Shown piece after piece: positions 12,304 through 20,464 of a stretch of DNA of 64,000 bases. Within the stretch, counting starts at the first letter, position 1, and each line of letters begins with the position of its first letter. Where the stretch lies: NCBI GenBank assembly GCA_963704325.1, contig OY969885.1:1922001-1986000 (forward strand). Direction: 5' to 3'. The notes under the pieces were generated by a model. The model worked only from the letters and a program-made list of their open reading frames with translations, was not told where the DNA came from and made no database searches. A program made the position numbers and the translations under genes. Origin of the DNA: JALYGJ01 sp963704325 (lineage in GTDB: Bacteria; Chloroflexota; Limnocylindria; Limnocylindrales; CSP1-4).

Positions 12304-13044
12304 GTGGATGACGTCCGCCTGGGGCGCTCGCTGAGGGCCGTGCGAGTTCGGCGCGGCTGGCGCCAGAGCGATGTCGCCGTGCGCGCCCGGGTCTCGTCCG
12401 GGGTCGTGTCGTTGATCGAGCGCGGCCAAGTGGAGAACGTTTCCATGCGCGCACTGCGCAGGGTCGCGGCCGCGCTCGGCACCCGGATGGAGATTGATCT
12501 GCGGATGCCCCATGGCGAGCTGGAGCGGCTTCTCAACGCAGGCCACGCTGCGCTCCACGAGGAACTGGCGCGCTACCTGGCGGATCTCCCCGGCTGGCTC
12601 CACGCACCGGAGGTTTCGTTCGCCATCTACGGCGAGCGCGGCGTGATCGACATCCTGGCGTTTCACCGGCCGAGCGGGTCGTTGCTCGTGATCGAGCTCA
12701 AGACCGAGTTCGTTTCCCTCGAGAACCTGCTCTCGACCATGGACGTTCGGATGCGCCATGCGGCGAAGATCGGCCGCGATCGGGGCTGGTCCGTCCGAGC
12801 GGTGAGCGCGTGGGTCGTCTTTGCCGACACGGCCACCAATCGGCGCCGGGTGCGCGCCCACTCGGCCGTGCTGCGCTCAGCCTTTCCCTCTGACGGCCGC
12901 GTGGTGCGTGGCTGGCTGCGCCGGCCGAGCGGGACCATTCGCGCCCTTTCCTTCTGGGCCAATTTCAATGGAGCAACCGCAAGCAAGGTGTCTGCCGGCC
13001 GGCGCCGTGTGCGCCTGCAGCCCAGGCACGCTAACTGCGCGTGA
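12304..13044 (+). CDS. XRE-type HTH fused to a PD-(D/E)XK nuclease-like domain (copy A)
   Basis: 246 residues with a GTG start. The N-terminal Cro/C1-type helix-turn-helix (about 5-65) has RRGWRQSDVAVRARVS followed by LIERGQVENVS. A middle domain contains YGERGVIDILAFHRPSG and then LLVIELKTE; an Asp followed about 15 residues later by E-x-K is the core pattern of PD-(D/E)XK nucleases. The Arg-rich C-terminus holds RRRVRAHSAVLRSAFP. I infer a DNA-binding protein with nuclease-like architecture; catalysis is not shown, and it could be a regulator with an inactive fold. A clear paralog lies at 52579-53355. It is a single gene, 61 bp after the exporter operon. Confidence 0.75.
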   Translation: MDDVRLGRSLRAVRVRRGWRQSDVAVRARVSSGVVSLIERGQVENVSMRALRRVAAALGTRMEIDLRMPHGELERLLNAGHAALHEELARYLADLPGWLHAPEVSFAIYGERGVIDILAFHRPSGSLLVIELKTEFVSLENLLSTMDVRMRHAAKIGRDRGWSVRAVSAWVVFADTATNRRRVRAHSAVLRSAFPSDGRVVRGWLRRPSGTIRALSFWANFNGATASKVSAGRRRVRLQPRHANCA

Positions 13045-13114
13045 GGTTTGTCTTAGTCCAACAAGGAGCCGCCGTGAGCTAGCTAACGGTGGCCTCAATG
13101 AAATCTGCACGAGT

Positions 13115-13153
13115 CGGACCGGACGCGGGCCTGGCCCGGACCGGACGCGGGCC
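13115..13153. repeat. Perfect 17-bp direct repeat, 22-bp period
   Basis: CGGACCGGACGCGGGCC occurs exactly at 13115-13131 and again at 13137-13153, 5 bp apart. It sits upstream of the small gene at 13184 and just before a possible -10 element. A 22-bp period places both copies on the same face of the helix, as for an operator that binds a repressor twice. Confidence 0.6.
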
Positions 13154-13171
13154 CGTCCATCGTGTGGGGCG

Positions 13172-13177
13172 CATAAT
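13172..13177 (+). promoter_or_regulatory. Possible -10 element of a leaderless small gene
   Basis: CATAAT is a near-consensus -10 hexamer in very GC-rich surroundings. It ends 6 nt before ATG 13184 and no Shine-Dalgarno is visible between them, which fits a leaderless transcript beginning at or next to the ATG. The direct repeat 13115-13153 covers the expected -35 area. Confidence 0.4.
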
Positions 13178-13183
13178 CCGCCC

Positions 13184-13552
13184 ATGAAGGGCGATCGAGT
13201 GGAAGCCGTGGTCGACACCGGCCAGGGCACGCAGACCTTTGACATCGTCGCCCGCCGCGCCGGCCGGCGGATCGAGATAACCACCGCGCGCGGCGTGGTC
13301 GAGGTGACCGAGGTGACGCGCTCGGGCACGCCGGTGCGCACGGGCCGCTTCATGGCCAACCGCCTCATCGCGCTGGTCGAGCACCCGGCCCAGGAGGGCA
13401 ATGGCGCCGGTGTGGACGTGGAGACGAGGCGGCGGATGGGCGTCGACGGCACTCGATCGCGCGCGCGGCGCGGCGAGGACACGCCTGTTGCGCCGCATCA
13501 GCTGACGGTGCTCGGCGACGAGGACCAGGAGCCGCCCGACAACGGAGCCTGA
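13184..13552 (+). CDS. Small hypothetical protein
   Basis: 122 residues from ATG 13184; I do not recognise a family. The first ~75 residues look like a compact beta-rich domain (EAVVDTGQGTQTFDIVARRA, then RIEITTARGVVEVTEVT). The rest is charged, low-complexity and probably disordered, ending DEDQEPPDNGA. It lies between copy A of the HTH-nuclease gene and the convergent alpha-glucosidase gene, whose stop is 17 bp away. The possible leaderless promoter and direct repeat upstream argue for a real, regulated gene. Confidence 0.55.
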   Translation: MKGDRVEAVVDTGQGTQTFDIVARRAGRRIEITTARGVVEVTEVTRSGTPVRTGRFMANRLIALVEHPAQEGNGAGVDVETRRRMGVDGTRSRARRGEDTPVAPHQLTVLGDEDQEPPDNGA

Positions 13553-13569
13553 GCCGGCACACTGAGGCG

Positions 13570-15195
13570 CTACGGCACCTCCAGGACGATGCCCTCGTTG
13601 GGGTCAAGCTCCAGCACGGCCCCGACTTCCCGGCCATCACGCGCCGTGTTCGTTGAGATCAGCACGCGCCCACCGCGCGCCAGGTTGAGCGCCACGGGCT
13701 GGCGGGCCGCACCGAAGTTGAGCGCGATGACCAGCCGGCGCTCGCCCAGCGCGCGCTCATAGACGAGCAACTCGTCCGTGACGAGCACCTCCGCCCACGT
13801 GCCCACCTGCAGCGCCGGCTCGTCGCGGCGCAGCGCCAGCAGCCGGCGATAGAGCGACAGCAGCGATAGCTCGTCGGCGCGCTGTGCGGCCACGTTGACC
13901 CGCTCAAGGTCAGCGCCGATCGGCAGCCACGGCCGCCCGGTCGTGAACCCGCCATTGGCTGAGCCGTCCCAGCGCATCGGCGTGCGCTGTGCGTCGCGAC
14001 CGCCCGCGGTGGGCCCCTCGAAGCGTGCCGGATCCAGCCGCAGCTCCTCCGGTATCTCCACGTCAGTCATGCCGATCTCGTCGCCGTAATAGATCGTGGG
14101 CGTGCCGCGCACGGTGAGAAGGAGCATCGCCGCCACGGCCGCCTGCTCGCGTCCGGCACGGGTCGCGATGCGCGGCTGGTCGTGATTGCCCAGGACCCAG
14201 TTCGGCCAGCCGTGCCCGGGCAGGGCGGACTCGTACTCGCGCAGCGCCGCGCCAACAACGGGTGCCGACCATTGCGCCAGCACCAGCTGGAAGTTGAAGG
14301 GCAGGTGGGCCTCGAGTCGGTCGGCCGAGCCGTAGTAGGTCACCAGGCGGTCAGTCGGCAGGTAGATCTCGCCGATCATGACCCGCTCCTCGTACTCATC
14401 GAGCACGGCGCGCATGTCGGCCACTATGTCGTGCACCTCCGGCCGGTCGGACGTGAACTCGGGTAGCAGCGCGTCGTAGGCGACGCCATTGCCGGCCCCC
14501 AGCCAGGCCGGGTTGGGCGGGTTGTCGCGCAGCCGGTCGTCCTTGATGAGCAGCCACAGCACGTCGATCCGGAACCCGTCGATGCCGCGCTCCAGCCAGA
14601 AGCGGAGCGTGTCGTACATCTCTGCCCGGACGAGCGGATTGCGCCAGTTGAGGTCGGGCTGCTCCTTCAGGAACAGGTGCAGGTAGTACTGGCCGGTGGC
14701 CGAGTCGAGCTGCCAGGCAGAGCCACCGAAGATGCTCAGCCAGTTGTTGGGCGGCGAGCCGTCCGGCTTTGGATCGGCCCACACGTACCAGTCGCGACGC
14801 GGGTTGTCGCGCGACGAGCGCGACTCGCGAAACCAGGGATGCTCGCTGGAAGTGTGGTTGGGAACGTAGTCGAGCAGCACGCGCAGGCCGCGCCGATGCG
14901 CCTCGTCCACAAGCAGGTCCAGATCGGCCAGGGTGCCGAAGGCGGGGTCCACGTCGCGGTAGTCGGAGATGTCGTAGCCGAAGTCGGCCATCGGCGAGCG
15001 GAAGATGGGCGACAGCCAGATCGCATCGACGCCCAGCCAGACGAAGTGGTCCAGCCGGTCGATGATCCCGCGCAGGTCGCCGATGCCGTCGCCGTTCGAG
15101 TCCTGGAGCGAGCGCGGGTAGACCTGGTAGACGACGCCCGTCTGCCACCAAAGGGAGGCCGCATTGGCGGCGTCTGAGCCGCGCTGGCTGGTCAC
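13570..15195 (-). CDS. GH13 alpha-glucosidase (oligo-1,6-glucosidase-like)
   Basis: 541-residue retaining glycoside hydrolase predicted to release glucose from short alpha-glucosides. It begins near WWQTGVVYQVYPRSLQDSNG. The catalytic triad blocks are DGFRIDVLW (nucleophile Asp, about residue 205), VMIGEIYLP (acid/base Glu, about 270) and LGNHDQPRIATR (about 335). QPDLNWRNP is typical of exo-acting GH13 members. No signal peptide, so it is cytoplasmic. GTG 15195 overlaps the permease stop in GTGA, making it the last gene of a five-gene coupled run. Exact specificity (maltose, isomaltose, trehalose) cannot be read from sequence, but the trehalose/glucan genes in this window make a role in that metabolism plausible. 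Confidence 0.9.
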   Translation of the reverse strand: MTSQRGSDAANAASLWWQTGVVYQVYPRSLQDSNGDGIGDLRGIIDRLDHFVWLGVDAIWLSPIFRSPMADFGYDISDYRDVDPAFGTLADLDLLVDEAHRRGLRVLLDYVPNHTSSEHPWFRESRSSRDNPRRDWYVWADPKPDGSPPNNWLSIFGGSAWQLDSATGQYYLHLFLKEQPDLNWRNPLVRAEMYDTLRFWLERGIDGFRIDVLWLLIKDDRLRDNPPNPAWLGAGNGVAYDALLPEFTSDRPEVHDIVADMRAVLDEYEERVMIGEIYLPTDRLVTYYGSADRLEAHLPFNFQLVLAQWSAPVVGAALREYESALPGHGWPNWVLGNHDQPRIATRAGREQAAVAAMLLLTVRGTPTIYYGDEIGMTDVEIPEELRLDPARFEGPTAGGRDAQRTPMRWDGSANGGFTTGRPWLPIGADLERVNVAAQRADELSLLSLYRRLLALRRDEPALQVGTWAEVLVTDELLVYERALGERRLVIALNFGAARQPVALNLARGGRVLISTNTARDGREVGAVLELDPNEGIVLEVP

Positions 15196-16001
15196 GCGGT
15201 CAGCAGCAACCGCTCGCGACGGAAGAAGCGGTAGCCCACGCGCAGCACGACCAGCGCGATCAGCCACACGATCGTGCCCAGCGCTATGGCGAACCAGGTG
15301 TCCAGGTAGACGATCCCGGTGAACTGAGCGACGAGCAGGAGCACCACCGGCAGCACGATCGTGGCTCCCGTCTGGTACGCGTCCAGGAACGTCCGCACCC
15401 GGGCCGAGACCATCACCAGTGCCCCCATCGCGAGCGCGGCAATGGCCGGCATCAGCCAGAGCAGCGTCACGAACCAGAGCGGGCTGAGCGCGATGGGTCG
15501 CGTCACGACTGGTGGTGACAGCAGGTTCGTCGTCAAGACGAAGAGCGCGTAGCCAAAGAAGGACACGCCGATCGAGGCCAGCCATGGGGCGAGCAGCTTG
15601 GCGATGTACAGCTCGGCGTCAGTGGTGGGCGTGTAGAGCAGTGCCTCAAGGGTCTTGCGCTCCTTCTCGCCGGCCAGGCTGTCCGCGGCGATGACCGCGG
15701 CGACCATCAGCGGCACGAGCAGGAACAGAGTCACGAACTGAAACTCGAACAGGAAGCGCAGGGCAAGCGAGACCGCCGGACCGTCGCCCAGCTGGGCGCG
15801 CATCTGGGGCGGCAGTTGCTCTATCAGGGGCAGGATCTCATCAAGCTCGCCCGCGATTGCCGGCAGGAGCAGCGCCGCAACAGCGGGCAGCACCACGAAG
15901 AAGAGGATGGGCAGCAGGATGATCGGCACCATCGCCGTGCGGCTGCGCGCGACCACCGCGATGTCGCGCAGCACGATGCCGCTGATCGCCGGCCAGTTCA
16001 C
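15192..16001 (-). CDS. ABC-2 type transporter permease
   Basis: 269 residues with a GTG start overlapping the ATPase stop (GTGA). Six TM helices are visible, including MVPIILLPILFFVVLPAVAA, LVPLMVAAVIAADSLAG and a last pair ending at IALVVLRVGYRFFRRE. The loop GEKERKTLEALLYTPTTDAE is the conserved cytoplasmic signature of NatB/ABC-2 sodium- or drug-export permeases. It forms an exporter with the ATPase upstream. The alpha-glucosidase gene follows with a 4-nt overlap. Confidence 0.9.
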   Translation of the reverse strand: MNWPAISGIVLRDIAVVARSRTAMVPIILLPILFFVVLPAVAALLLPAIAGELDEILPLIEQLPPQMRAQLGDGPAVSLALRFLFEFQFVTLFLLVPLMVAAVIAADSLAGEKERKTLEALLYTPTTDAELYIAKLLAPWLASIGVSFFGYALFVLTTNLLSPPVVTRPIALSPLWFVTLLWLMPAIAALAMGALVMVSARVRTFLDAYQTGATIVLPVVLLLVAQFTGIVYLDTWFAIALGTIVWLIALVVLRVGYRFFRRERLLLTA

Positions 16002-16981
16002 TGCTTGCCCCCGTACAGCGCGAAGTAGACGTCCTCGAGCGTCGGCTCGGCCGGATCGACGCGGTAGATCGAGATGCGCTCGGCAGAGAGCGCACTCACC
16101 AGTGCCGGCAGCGCGTCGCGGGTTATGCCCTCCGCCCTGACCAGCTCATCGTCCGGCGCGGCTGTCGCGCGGTAGCCGGCGCGCTCGATTACGGCGATGG
16201 CCCGCTGCCGATCAGCGGCTGCGACCTCCAGCTCGACCGAGGTGGGCGAGCCCAGCCGGCGCACGAGGTCGCGTGGCGAGCCCTCGGCGACCAGCCGGCC
16301 TTCACGCAGGATGATCACCCGATCGCACAGGCGTTGCGCCTCGACCAGGTTGTGCGTGCTGATGATCACCGTTCGCGCTTCCTTCCCGGCGGTGCCGCGA
16401 ACGAGCTCGTGCACGTCGCGCGCCGCGATCGGGTCGAGCGCCGCGGTGGGCTCGTCCAGGAACAGGATCTCCGGGTCGTGCAGGAGCGCGCGCGCGAGCG
16501 CGAGGCGTTGCTTCATGCCCCGGCTGAAACCGCTCGCGCGGTCGCTCGCCCGGTCACTAAGCTGGAACTGGCCCAGCACCTCGTCCACTCGCGCGCGTGC
16601 CCGCCGGCCGTCGAGCCCGAACAGCCGCGCGTAGAAGGACAGGTTCTGGCGCGCGGTGAGCCGCTCGTCCAACGAGGGCGTCTCGGTCAGCACGCCCGTC
16701 CGGGCACGAATGCGCGCGCCGGCCGTGGCCGAGTCCATGCCCAGCACGGTCGAGTGGCCCGAGTCGGGTGAGAAGAGGCCGTTGAGCAGGCGGATGGTCG
16801 TCGTCTTGCCCGCCCCGTTGTGACCCAGCAGGCCGACGATCTCGCCGCGCTGGACCTGGAAGCTCAGGTCATCGACGGCCGTGACGCGCCCGAACCGGCG
16901 CGACAGCCCGGTTGCGACGATGACCGCCGAGTCCGGCACGTCCGGCGCGCCCGGCGGAGGTGGCGCCGACTGGGCGCTCAA
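15998..16981 (-). CDS. ABC transporter ATP-binding protein
   Basis: 327 residues, partner of the following permease. Walker A GHNGAGKTTTIRLLNG is near residue 54, the signature FSRGMKQRLALARAL near 150, Walker B LFLDEPTAALDP near 172 and the H-loop in STHNLVEA. The first ~20 residues are Pro/Ala-rich. The start is TTG 16981, overlapping the stop of the small coiled-coil gene (TTGA at 16978-16981); no ATG or GTG gives the complete N-terminal beta strand. Confidence 0.93.
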   Translation of the reverse strand: MSAQSAPPPPGAPDVPDSAVIVATGLSRRFGRVTAVDDLSFQVQRGEIVGLLGHNGAGKTTTIRLLNGLFSPDSGHSTVLGMDSATAGARIRARTGVLTETPSLDERLTARQNLSFYARLFGLDGRRARARVDEVLGQFQLSDRASDRASGFSRGMKQRLALARALLHDPEILFLDEPTAALDPIAARDVHELVRGTAGKEARTVIISTHNLVEAQRLCDRVIILREGRLVAEGSPRDLVRRLGSPTSVELEVAAADRQRAIAVIERAGYRATAAPDDELVRAEGITRDALPALVSALSAERISIYRVDPAEPTLEDVYFALYGGKQ

Positions 16982-17199
16982 CTGCTATTGCGTCTCGACA
17001 TCTCGACTAGCTTCCGCTCGGCGCGCGCCTTGTCGGCGATGTCCTCGGCAAGCTTCTCGGCCCGATCGGCGAGCTCTGCGGTTGCCGGATGATCCGGATC
17101 CGCCTTCGCCTTGGTGCGCTCGATGTCGGCCAGTTGCTCTGCGTCAGCGGCTACGTCCTCGCTGATCGCCTGTAGGTCTTCGCGCTCAGAATCGCTCAT
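16978..17199 (-). CDS. Small acidic coiled-coil protein
   Basis: 73 residues of almost pure charged helix (LQAISEDVAADAEQLADIER, then TAELADRAEKLAEDIADKAR), predicted coiled coil and probably oligomeric. No family recognised. The ATG overlaps the preceding stop (ATGA at 17198-17201 read on the minus strand) and its own stop overlaps the ATPase start, so it is embedded in the exporter operon. An accessory or regulatory role for the transporter is inference from position only. Confidence 0.7.
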   Translation of the reverse strand: MSDSEREDLQAISEDVAADAEQLADIERTKAKADPDHPATAELADRAEKLAEDIADKARAERKLVEMSRRNSS

Positions 17200-17474
17200 C
17201 AGGCCCCTCTGTTACCGGGAGGCACCCAGTGGCCCTCCCGGTAAACGTACCAAACGGGTCGCCGCTCACCCTCAAGGTCGCGCGCCCGGACCACGGCGCG
17301 CGGGTACTCATCCCTGAGTGTCTGCTGGAGATCCTCAGGGACAGCGGCCCCGCCGGCCAGCCTTTGGACACGATCCACGAAGTCATCGTCAGAGCGTGGA
17401 TTGATAACTAGGATTGGTTTTGAGCCTCCTGACACGATCTGTACCAGTGTCGGGAGTGCCGCCCACCGGAGCAC
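17199..17474 (-). CDS. Small hypothetical protein, start uncertain
   Basis: Up to 91 residues; family not recognised. The convincing part is the C-terminal ~65 residues (NPRSDDDFVDRVQRLAGG to WYVYREGHWVPPG), a compact alpha/beta-like domain. The N-terminus may be shorter than drawn: GTG codons lie at the start of VSGGSKPILV and in DDFVDRV, and an AGGAGG lies just after the first. It is the first gene of the minus-strand run that continues through the exporter to the alpha-glucosidase. Confidence 0.55.
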   Translation of the reverse strand: MLRWAALPTLVQIVSGGSKPILVINPRSDDDFVDRVQRLAGGAAVPEDLQQTLRDEYPRAVVRARDLEGERRPVWYVYREGHWVPPGNRGA

Positions 17475-17553
17475 GGGCGCGGGACTGCTCAGCGATACAG
17501 TTGCGTTGCGCCGGAGTGCGCAGTGCGCTGCGAAGGGCGTTGGCCAGCGCCCC

Positions 17554-18699
17554 TCAGCGAATGTCGACGACGCGGTAGGTGACGCTGCCCGCCGGGATAG
17601 GCACCGTGACGCTGTCGCCGATTCGCGCTCCGATCAGCTTCCCGCCAACCGGTGACGCGTTTGATATACGCCCGCTGCTCGGGTCGGCTTCGGCCGGGCC
17701 CACGAGCAGGAAGGTAAGCTCCTCACCCTGCAATTCGACGACCACCGTTGAGCCCAGGCGGACGATTTCTGTGGGCGTCGAGTCGTCAACGATCTGCGCG
17801 GTGCGGATCATCCCCTCGAGGGCCTGGATGCGCCCTTCTACGAACGACTGCTCCTTGCGCGCGTACTCGTAGTCGCCGTTCTCCTTGAGGTCGCCGAATT
17901 CGCGCGCCGACTTCACCCGGGCGATGACCTGCGGGCGCACCTCCGTGCGCAGGTGATCGAGCTCGGCACCCATCTTCTCCAGGCCCTCGCGCGAGACCAG
18001 CGTGGGCTCCGGCGCCGGGCGAGTGGGGACCTTCAGACGGGGCTTGCGCGCCGCGGCTGCGATGGAGCGGCGCGCCGCCGAGCGTTTGGCCGCTGCCTTA
18101 CTGATCTGATCGGGAGTCGGCTCCGCTTTCGCGAGCAGGCTGCCAGCGAGGCCGACTGTTGCCGGATCCGTTCGGGCGCCCGACGATCGATTGGCGAATG
18201 GCAGCAGGCCGCCGTTGCGCCCGCCGACCTCGTTCAGGATCGCGTCCTCGTACTCCTCGGCGGCGTCCGTCTCCGCCCACCACACGCGCAGGTCGTTGAG
18301 CACGGCAAGTGACTTCAGCCAATGCGCAGCCGCGGTCGGCTGGCTGTCCCCGAGCGGCGTGGCGTAGATCGCGCCGAGACGCTGGCCGATGGCGCGGGCG
18401 GAACGCCCCACGAACACGATGGGCTCGCCGGGTAGCCACATGGCGGCCAACCAGCGGCCGAGCTCCTGCGCTGACGGCCTCTCACCGTCGAGCAGCAGGT
18501 CCGGCACACGGTCGATCCAGCGCTTCACGGCGACCACGTCGATCGGCGCAGACTCCGCGCCGGCGGGCAGCTCCACGACGAAAACGCCGGGTCCGCGACT
18601 GGGTATGCCGGTGCCCCAGCGCGTCGGACCGTCGACCATCAGCCCCAGACCGCGCATCAGCTCGCTCGCCCCGGGACCGCGCATCGCCTCTGTTGTCAC
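17554..18699 (-). CDS. GreA-type elongation factor with an N-terminal GIY-YIG-like domain
   Basis: 381 residues against about 158 for normal GreA. The C-terminal ~155 residues are a full GreA: antiparallel coiled coil with the acidic tip GDLKENGDYEYARKEQ (about 265-280), which stimulates RNA cleavage by backtracked polymerase, then the FKBP-like domain with SNASPVGGKLIGARIGDSV. The N-terminal ~160 residues contain GPGVFVVELPAG and later PIVFVGRSARAIGQRLGAI, then AHWLKSL, the spacing of GIY-YIG folds (GVF-V and FVGRS in place of GIY and YIG). A basic Ala/Lys/Arg linker (about 195-225) joins them. Nuclease activity is not shown. GTG start, 52 bp from the divergent DUF6328 gene. Confidence 0.8.
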   Translation of the reverse strand: MTTEAMRGPGASELMRGLGLMVDGPTRWGTGIPSRGPGVFVVELPAGAESAPIDVVAVKRWIDRVPDLLLDGERPSAQELGRWLAAMWLPGEPIVFVGRSARAIGQRLGAIYATPLGDSQPTAAAHWLKSLAVLNDLRVWWAETDAAEEYEDAILNEVGGRNGGLLPFANRSSGARTDPATVGLAGSLLAKAEPTPDQISKAAAKRSAARRSIAAAARKPRLKVPTRPAPEPTLVSREGLEKMGAELDHLRTEVRPQVIARVKSAREFGDLKENGDYEYARKEQSFVEGRIQALEGMIRTAQIVDDSTPTEIVRLGSTVVVELQGEELTFLLVGPAEADPSSGRISNASPVGGKLIGARIGDSVTVPIPAGSVTYRVVDIR

Positions 18700-18751
18700 A
18701 TGCCGATCGTAACCGGCTCCGGCTTGCCAAGCGCTGGGCTAGCATCCGGCC

Positions 18752-19216
18752 GTGGCTGAAGACCGCAAGGAACGAGTCGATCGCGAGCTGATCGAGCTGC
18801 TCAACGAGCTCCGCGTGGCCCTGCCCGGAGTCCAGGTCCTGTTCGCATTCCTGCTCATCCTGCCGTTCCAGCAGGGCTTCGGCGAGGTCACGGAGTTCGA
18901 GCGGATCGTCTACTTCCTGGGCCTGGCTGCATCGGCGATAGCGAGCATCATCTTCATCGCGCCCGCGTCATACCACCGCATCAACATGCGCCGGGGCGTC
19001 GACGAGAAGGAGCGGATGCTGCTCACTTCGAACCGCCTGGCGATCATCGGCACCGTGTTCCTGGCGCTCGGCATCGCGTCCTCGCTGTTCGTGGTCGCCG
19101 ACGTGCTGTTCGGGGCCGGCGTGGCGCTGTCCATCGCTCTCGCGACTCTGGGCCTGGTGGGCGCGCTCTGGTTTGCCTTGCCCCTGCTTGCCCGGCGGAG
19201 CAGCTCGGAAAGCTGA
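18752..19216 (+). CDS. DUF6328 family membrane protein
   Basis: 154 residues with a GTG start. An acidic N-terminus (ELIELLNELRVALPGVQVLF) is followed by four TM helices: VLFAFLLILPFQQGF, YFLGLAASAIASIIFIAP, LAIIGTVFLALGIASSLFVV and SIALATLGLVGALWFALPLL. The leading LNELRVALPGVQVLFAFLL block is characteristic of DUF6328, sometimes labelled antiporter-like without evidence. Function unknown. It runs divergently from the GreA-type gene and is followed by a secreted protease gene 94 bp downstream. Confidence 0.8.
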   Translation: MAEDRKERVDRELIELLNELRVALPGVQVLFAFLLILPFQQGFGEVTEFERIVYFLGLAASAIASIIFIAPASYHRINMRRGVDEKERMLLTSNRLAIIGTVFLALGIASSLFVVADVLFGAGVALSIALATLGLVGALWFALPLLARRSSSES

Positions 19217-19310
19217 GCCAGCAGGCCTGTACGGGCGGAGTAAAGTCTCTGCGCCAGGCGATGGAGGCGCTCTTCGGCGCCGCGCCCGCTGCGCAGCAGG
19301 AGAAGCGGAC

Positions 19311-20237
19311 ATGGGCTTGATCCGAAGGACTGTATTGGCAGTGTCGCTGATGGCGGTTGCCATCCCGGTCGTCGTTGCGCCCGTCGCGGCGGCATCCAGG
19401 TCCTTGCCTGACTGGGCATGCTCGCCCGGCGTGATCTCAGGCGAGGCAGGCAGCCCGGCATTGACGCCGGCCGGGCGAGGAGGCAAGTTCCGCGAGCCAG
19501 ACCTGGCCCAGGCGCGGCGCGATATGCCGGCTTCCGCCAAAGGCCGCGCGCCGGCCGGGTTCAGCGCGACCGTCGAGGTCTATTTCCACGTCATCACCAA
19601 GGGCAGCGAGGGCAACCTGACCTCCAGCCAGATCAACAGCCAGGTCGCCGTTCTCAACAATACGTTCGGTGGCGGTGAGGGTGGAGACGCGACTGGGTTC
19701 TCGTTCGTCCTCGCAGGCGTGACGCGGACAGACAACGCCAAGTGGTATGGGGCCAAGGGTGGCGCCGAGCGCGACATGAAGAAGGCGCTCAAGGCTGGCG
19801 ACGACAGCGACCTCAACGTCTACTCCACCAGCGGTGGCGCATATCTGGGATGGGCTTATCTGCCCTCAATCACTGACACCAGCCAGGCCTTTCTCGACGG
19901 TGTGGTCATCGACTGGCGCACGGTTCCTGGCGCGTCCACGGCCTACGCGGGACAGTACGACCTGGGCGAAACGTTGACTCACGAGGTGGGTCACTGGATC
20001 AACCTGGAGCACACCTTCCAGGGCGGCTGCTCAGAGCCGGGCGACTTCGTGTCCGACACGCCCGCCCAGAAGACGGCGACGTCGGGCTGCCCAGCAGGCA
20101 AGGACACCTGCCCGGCCCCGGGCCTTGATCCCATCCACAACTACATGGATTACTCGTTCGACACCTGCTACACGCAGTTCACGCCGGGCCAGACGCAGCG
20201 CATGCGTGATGCCTGGCTGCTCTATCGGGCGTCATAG
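19311..20237 (+). CDS. Secreted zinc metalloprotease, M43/pappalysin-like
   Basis: 308 residues. ATG 19311 begins a signal peptide (RRTVLAVSLMAVAIPVVVAP) and has a purine-rich AGGAGA-like site upstream. The mature domain has VEVYFHVITKG near its start, the zinc motif HEVGHWINLEH (first His about residue 224) and a Met-turn in HNYMDYSFDTC, as in cytophagalysins. Six cysteines downstream of the zinc site (GGCSEPG, SGCPAG, DTCPAP, DTCYTQF) suggest disulfides typical of exported M43 enzymes. There is no anchor, so it is probably released. A hairpin follows the stop. Confidence 0.9.
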   Translation: MGLIRRTVLAVSLMAVAIPVVVAPVAAASRSLPDWACSPGVISGEAGSPALTPAGRGGKFREPDLAQARRDMPASAKGRAPAGFSATVEVYFHVITKGSEGNLTSSQINSQVAVLNNTFGGGEGGDATGFSFVLAGVTRTDNAKWYGAKGGAERDMKKALKAGDDSDLNVYSTSGGAYLGWAYLPSITDTSQAFLDGVVIDWRTVPGASTAYAGQYDLGETLTHEVGHWINLEHTFQGGCSEPGDFVSDTPAQKTATSGCPAGKDTCPAPGLDPIHNYMDYSFDTCYTQFTPGQTQRMRDAWLLYRAS

Positions 20238-20257
20238 CCAGCTCGCCGCAGTTCTCT

Positions 20258-20284
20258 GGCCGGCGCAGGCTGCAGGCGCCGGCC
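20258..20284 (+). terminator. Hairpin after the metalloprotease gene
   Basis: GGCCGGCG (20258-20265) pairs perfectly with CGCCGGCC (20277-20284) around an 11-nt loop, 21 nt after the protease stop. The following bases are only weakly T-rich, so termination is plausible but not certain. The rest of the 227-bp gap to 20465 shows nothing I recognise. Confidence 0.4.
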
Positions 20285-20464
20285 ACCTTCTCCGTGTCCC
20301 GTACGAGTACGTAGCCGGCGGGAAGTATCGGTCTCCGTGGAGCGCCGGATGGTCACGCGTGGCGCGGGCCGGGAAACTCGATCGTGCGGTCGGACGTCTG
20401 TTCGATCGGCGCCGCGCACGGTCGCTGCGATCAAGCCACGAGACTTCAGGGGATGAGCTGAGAC

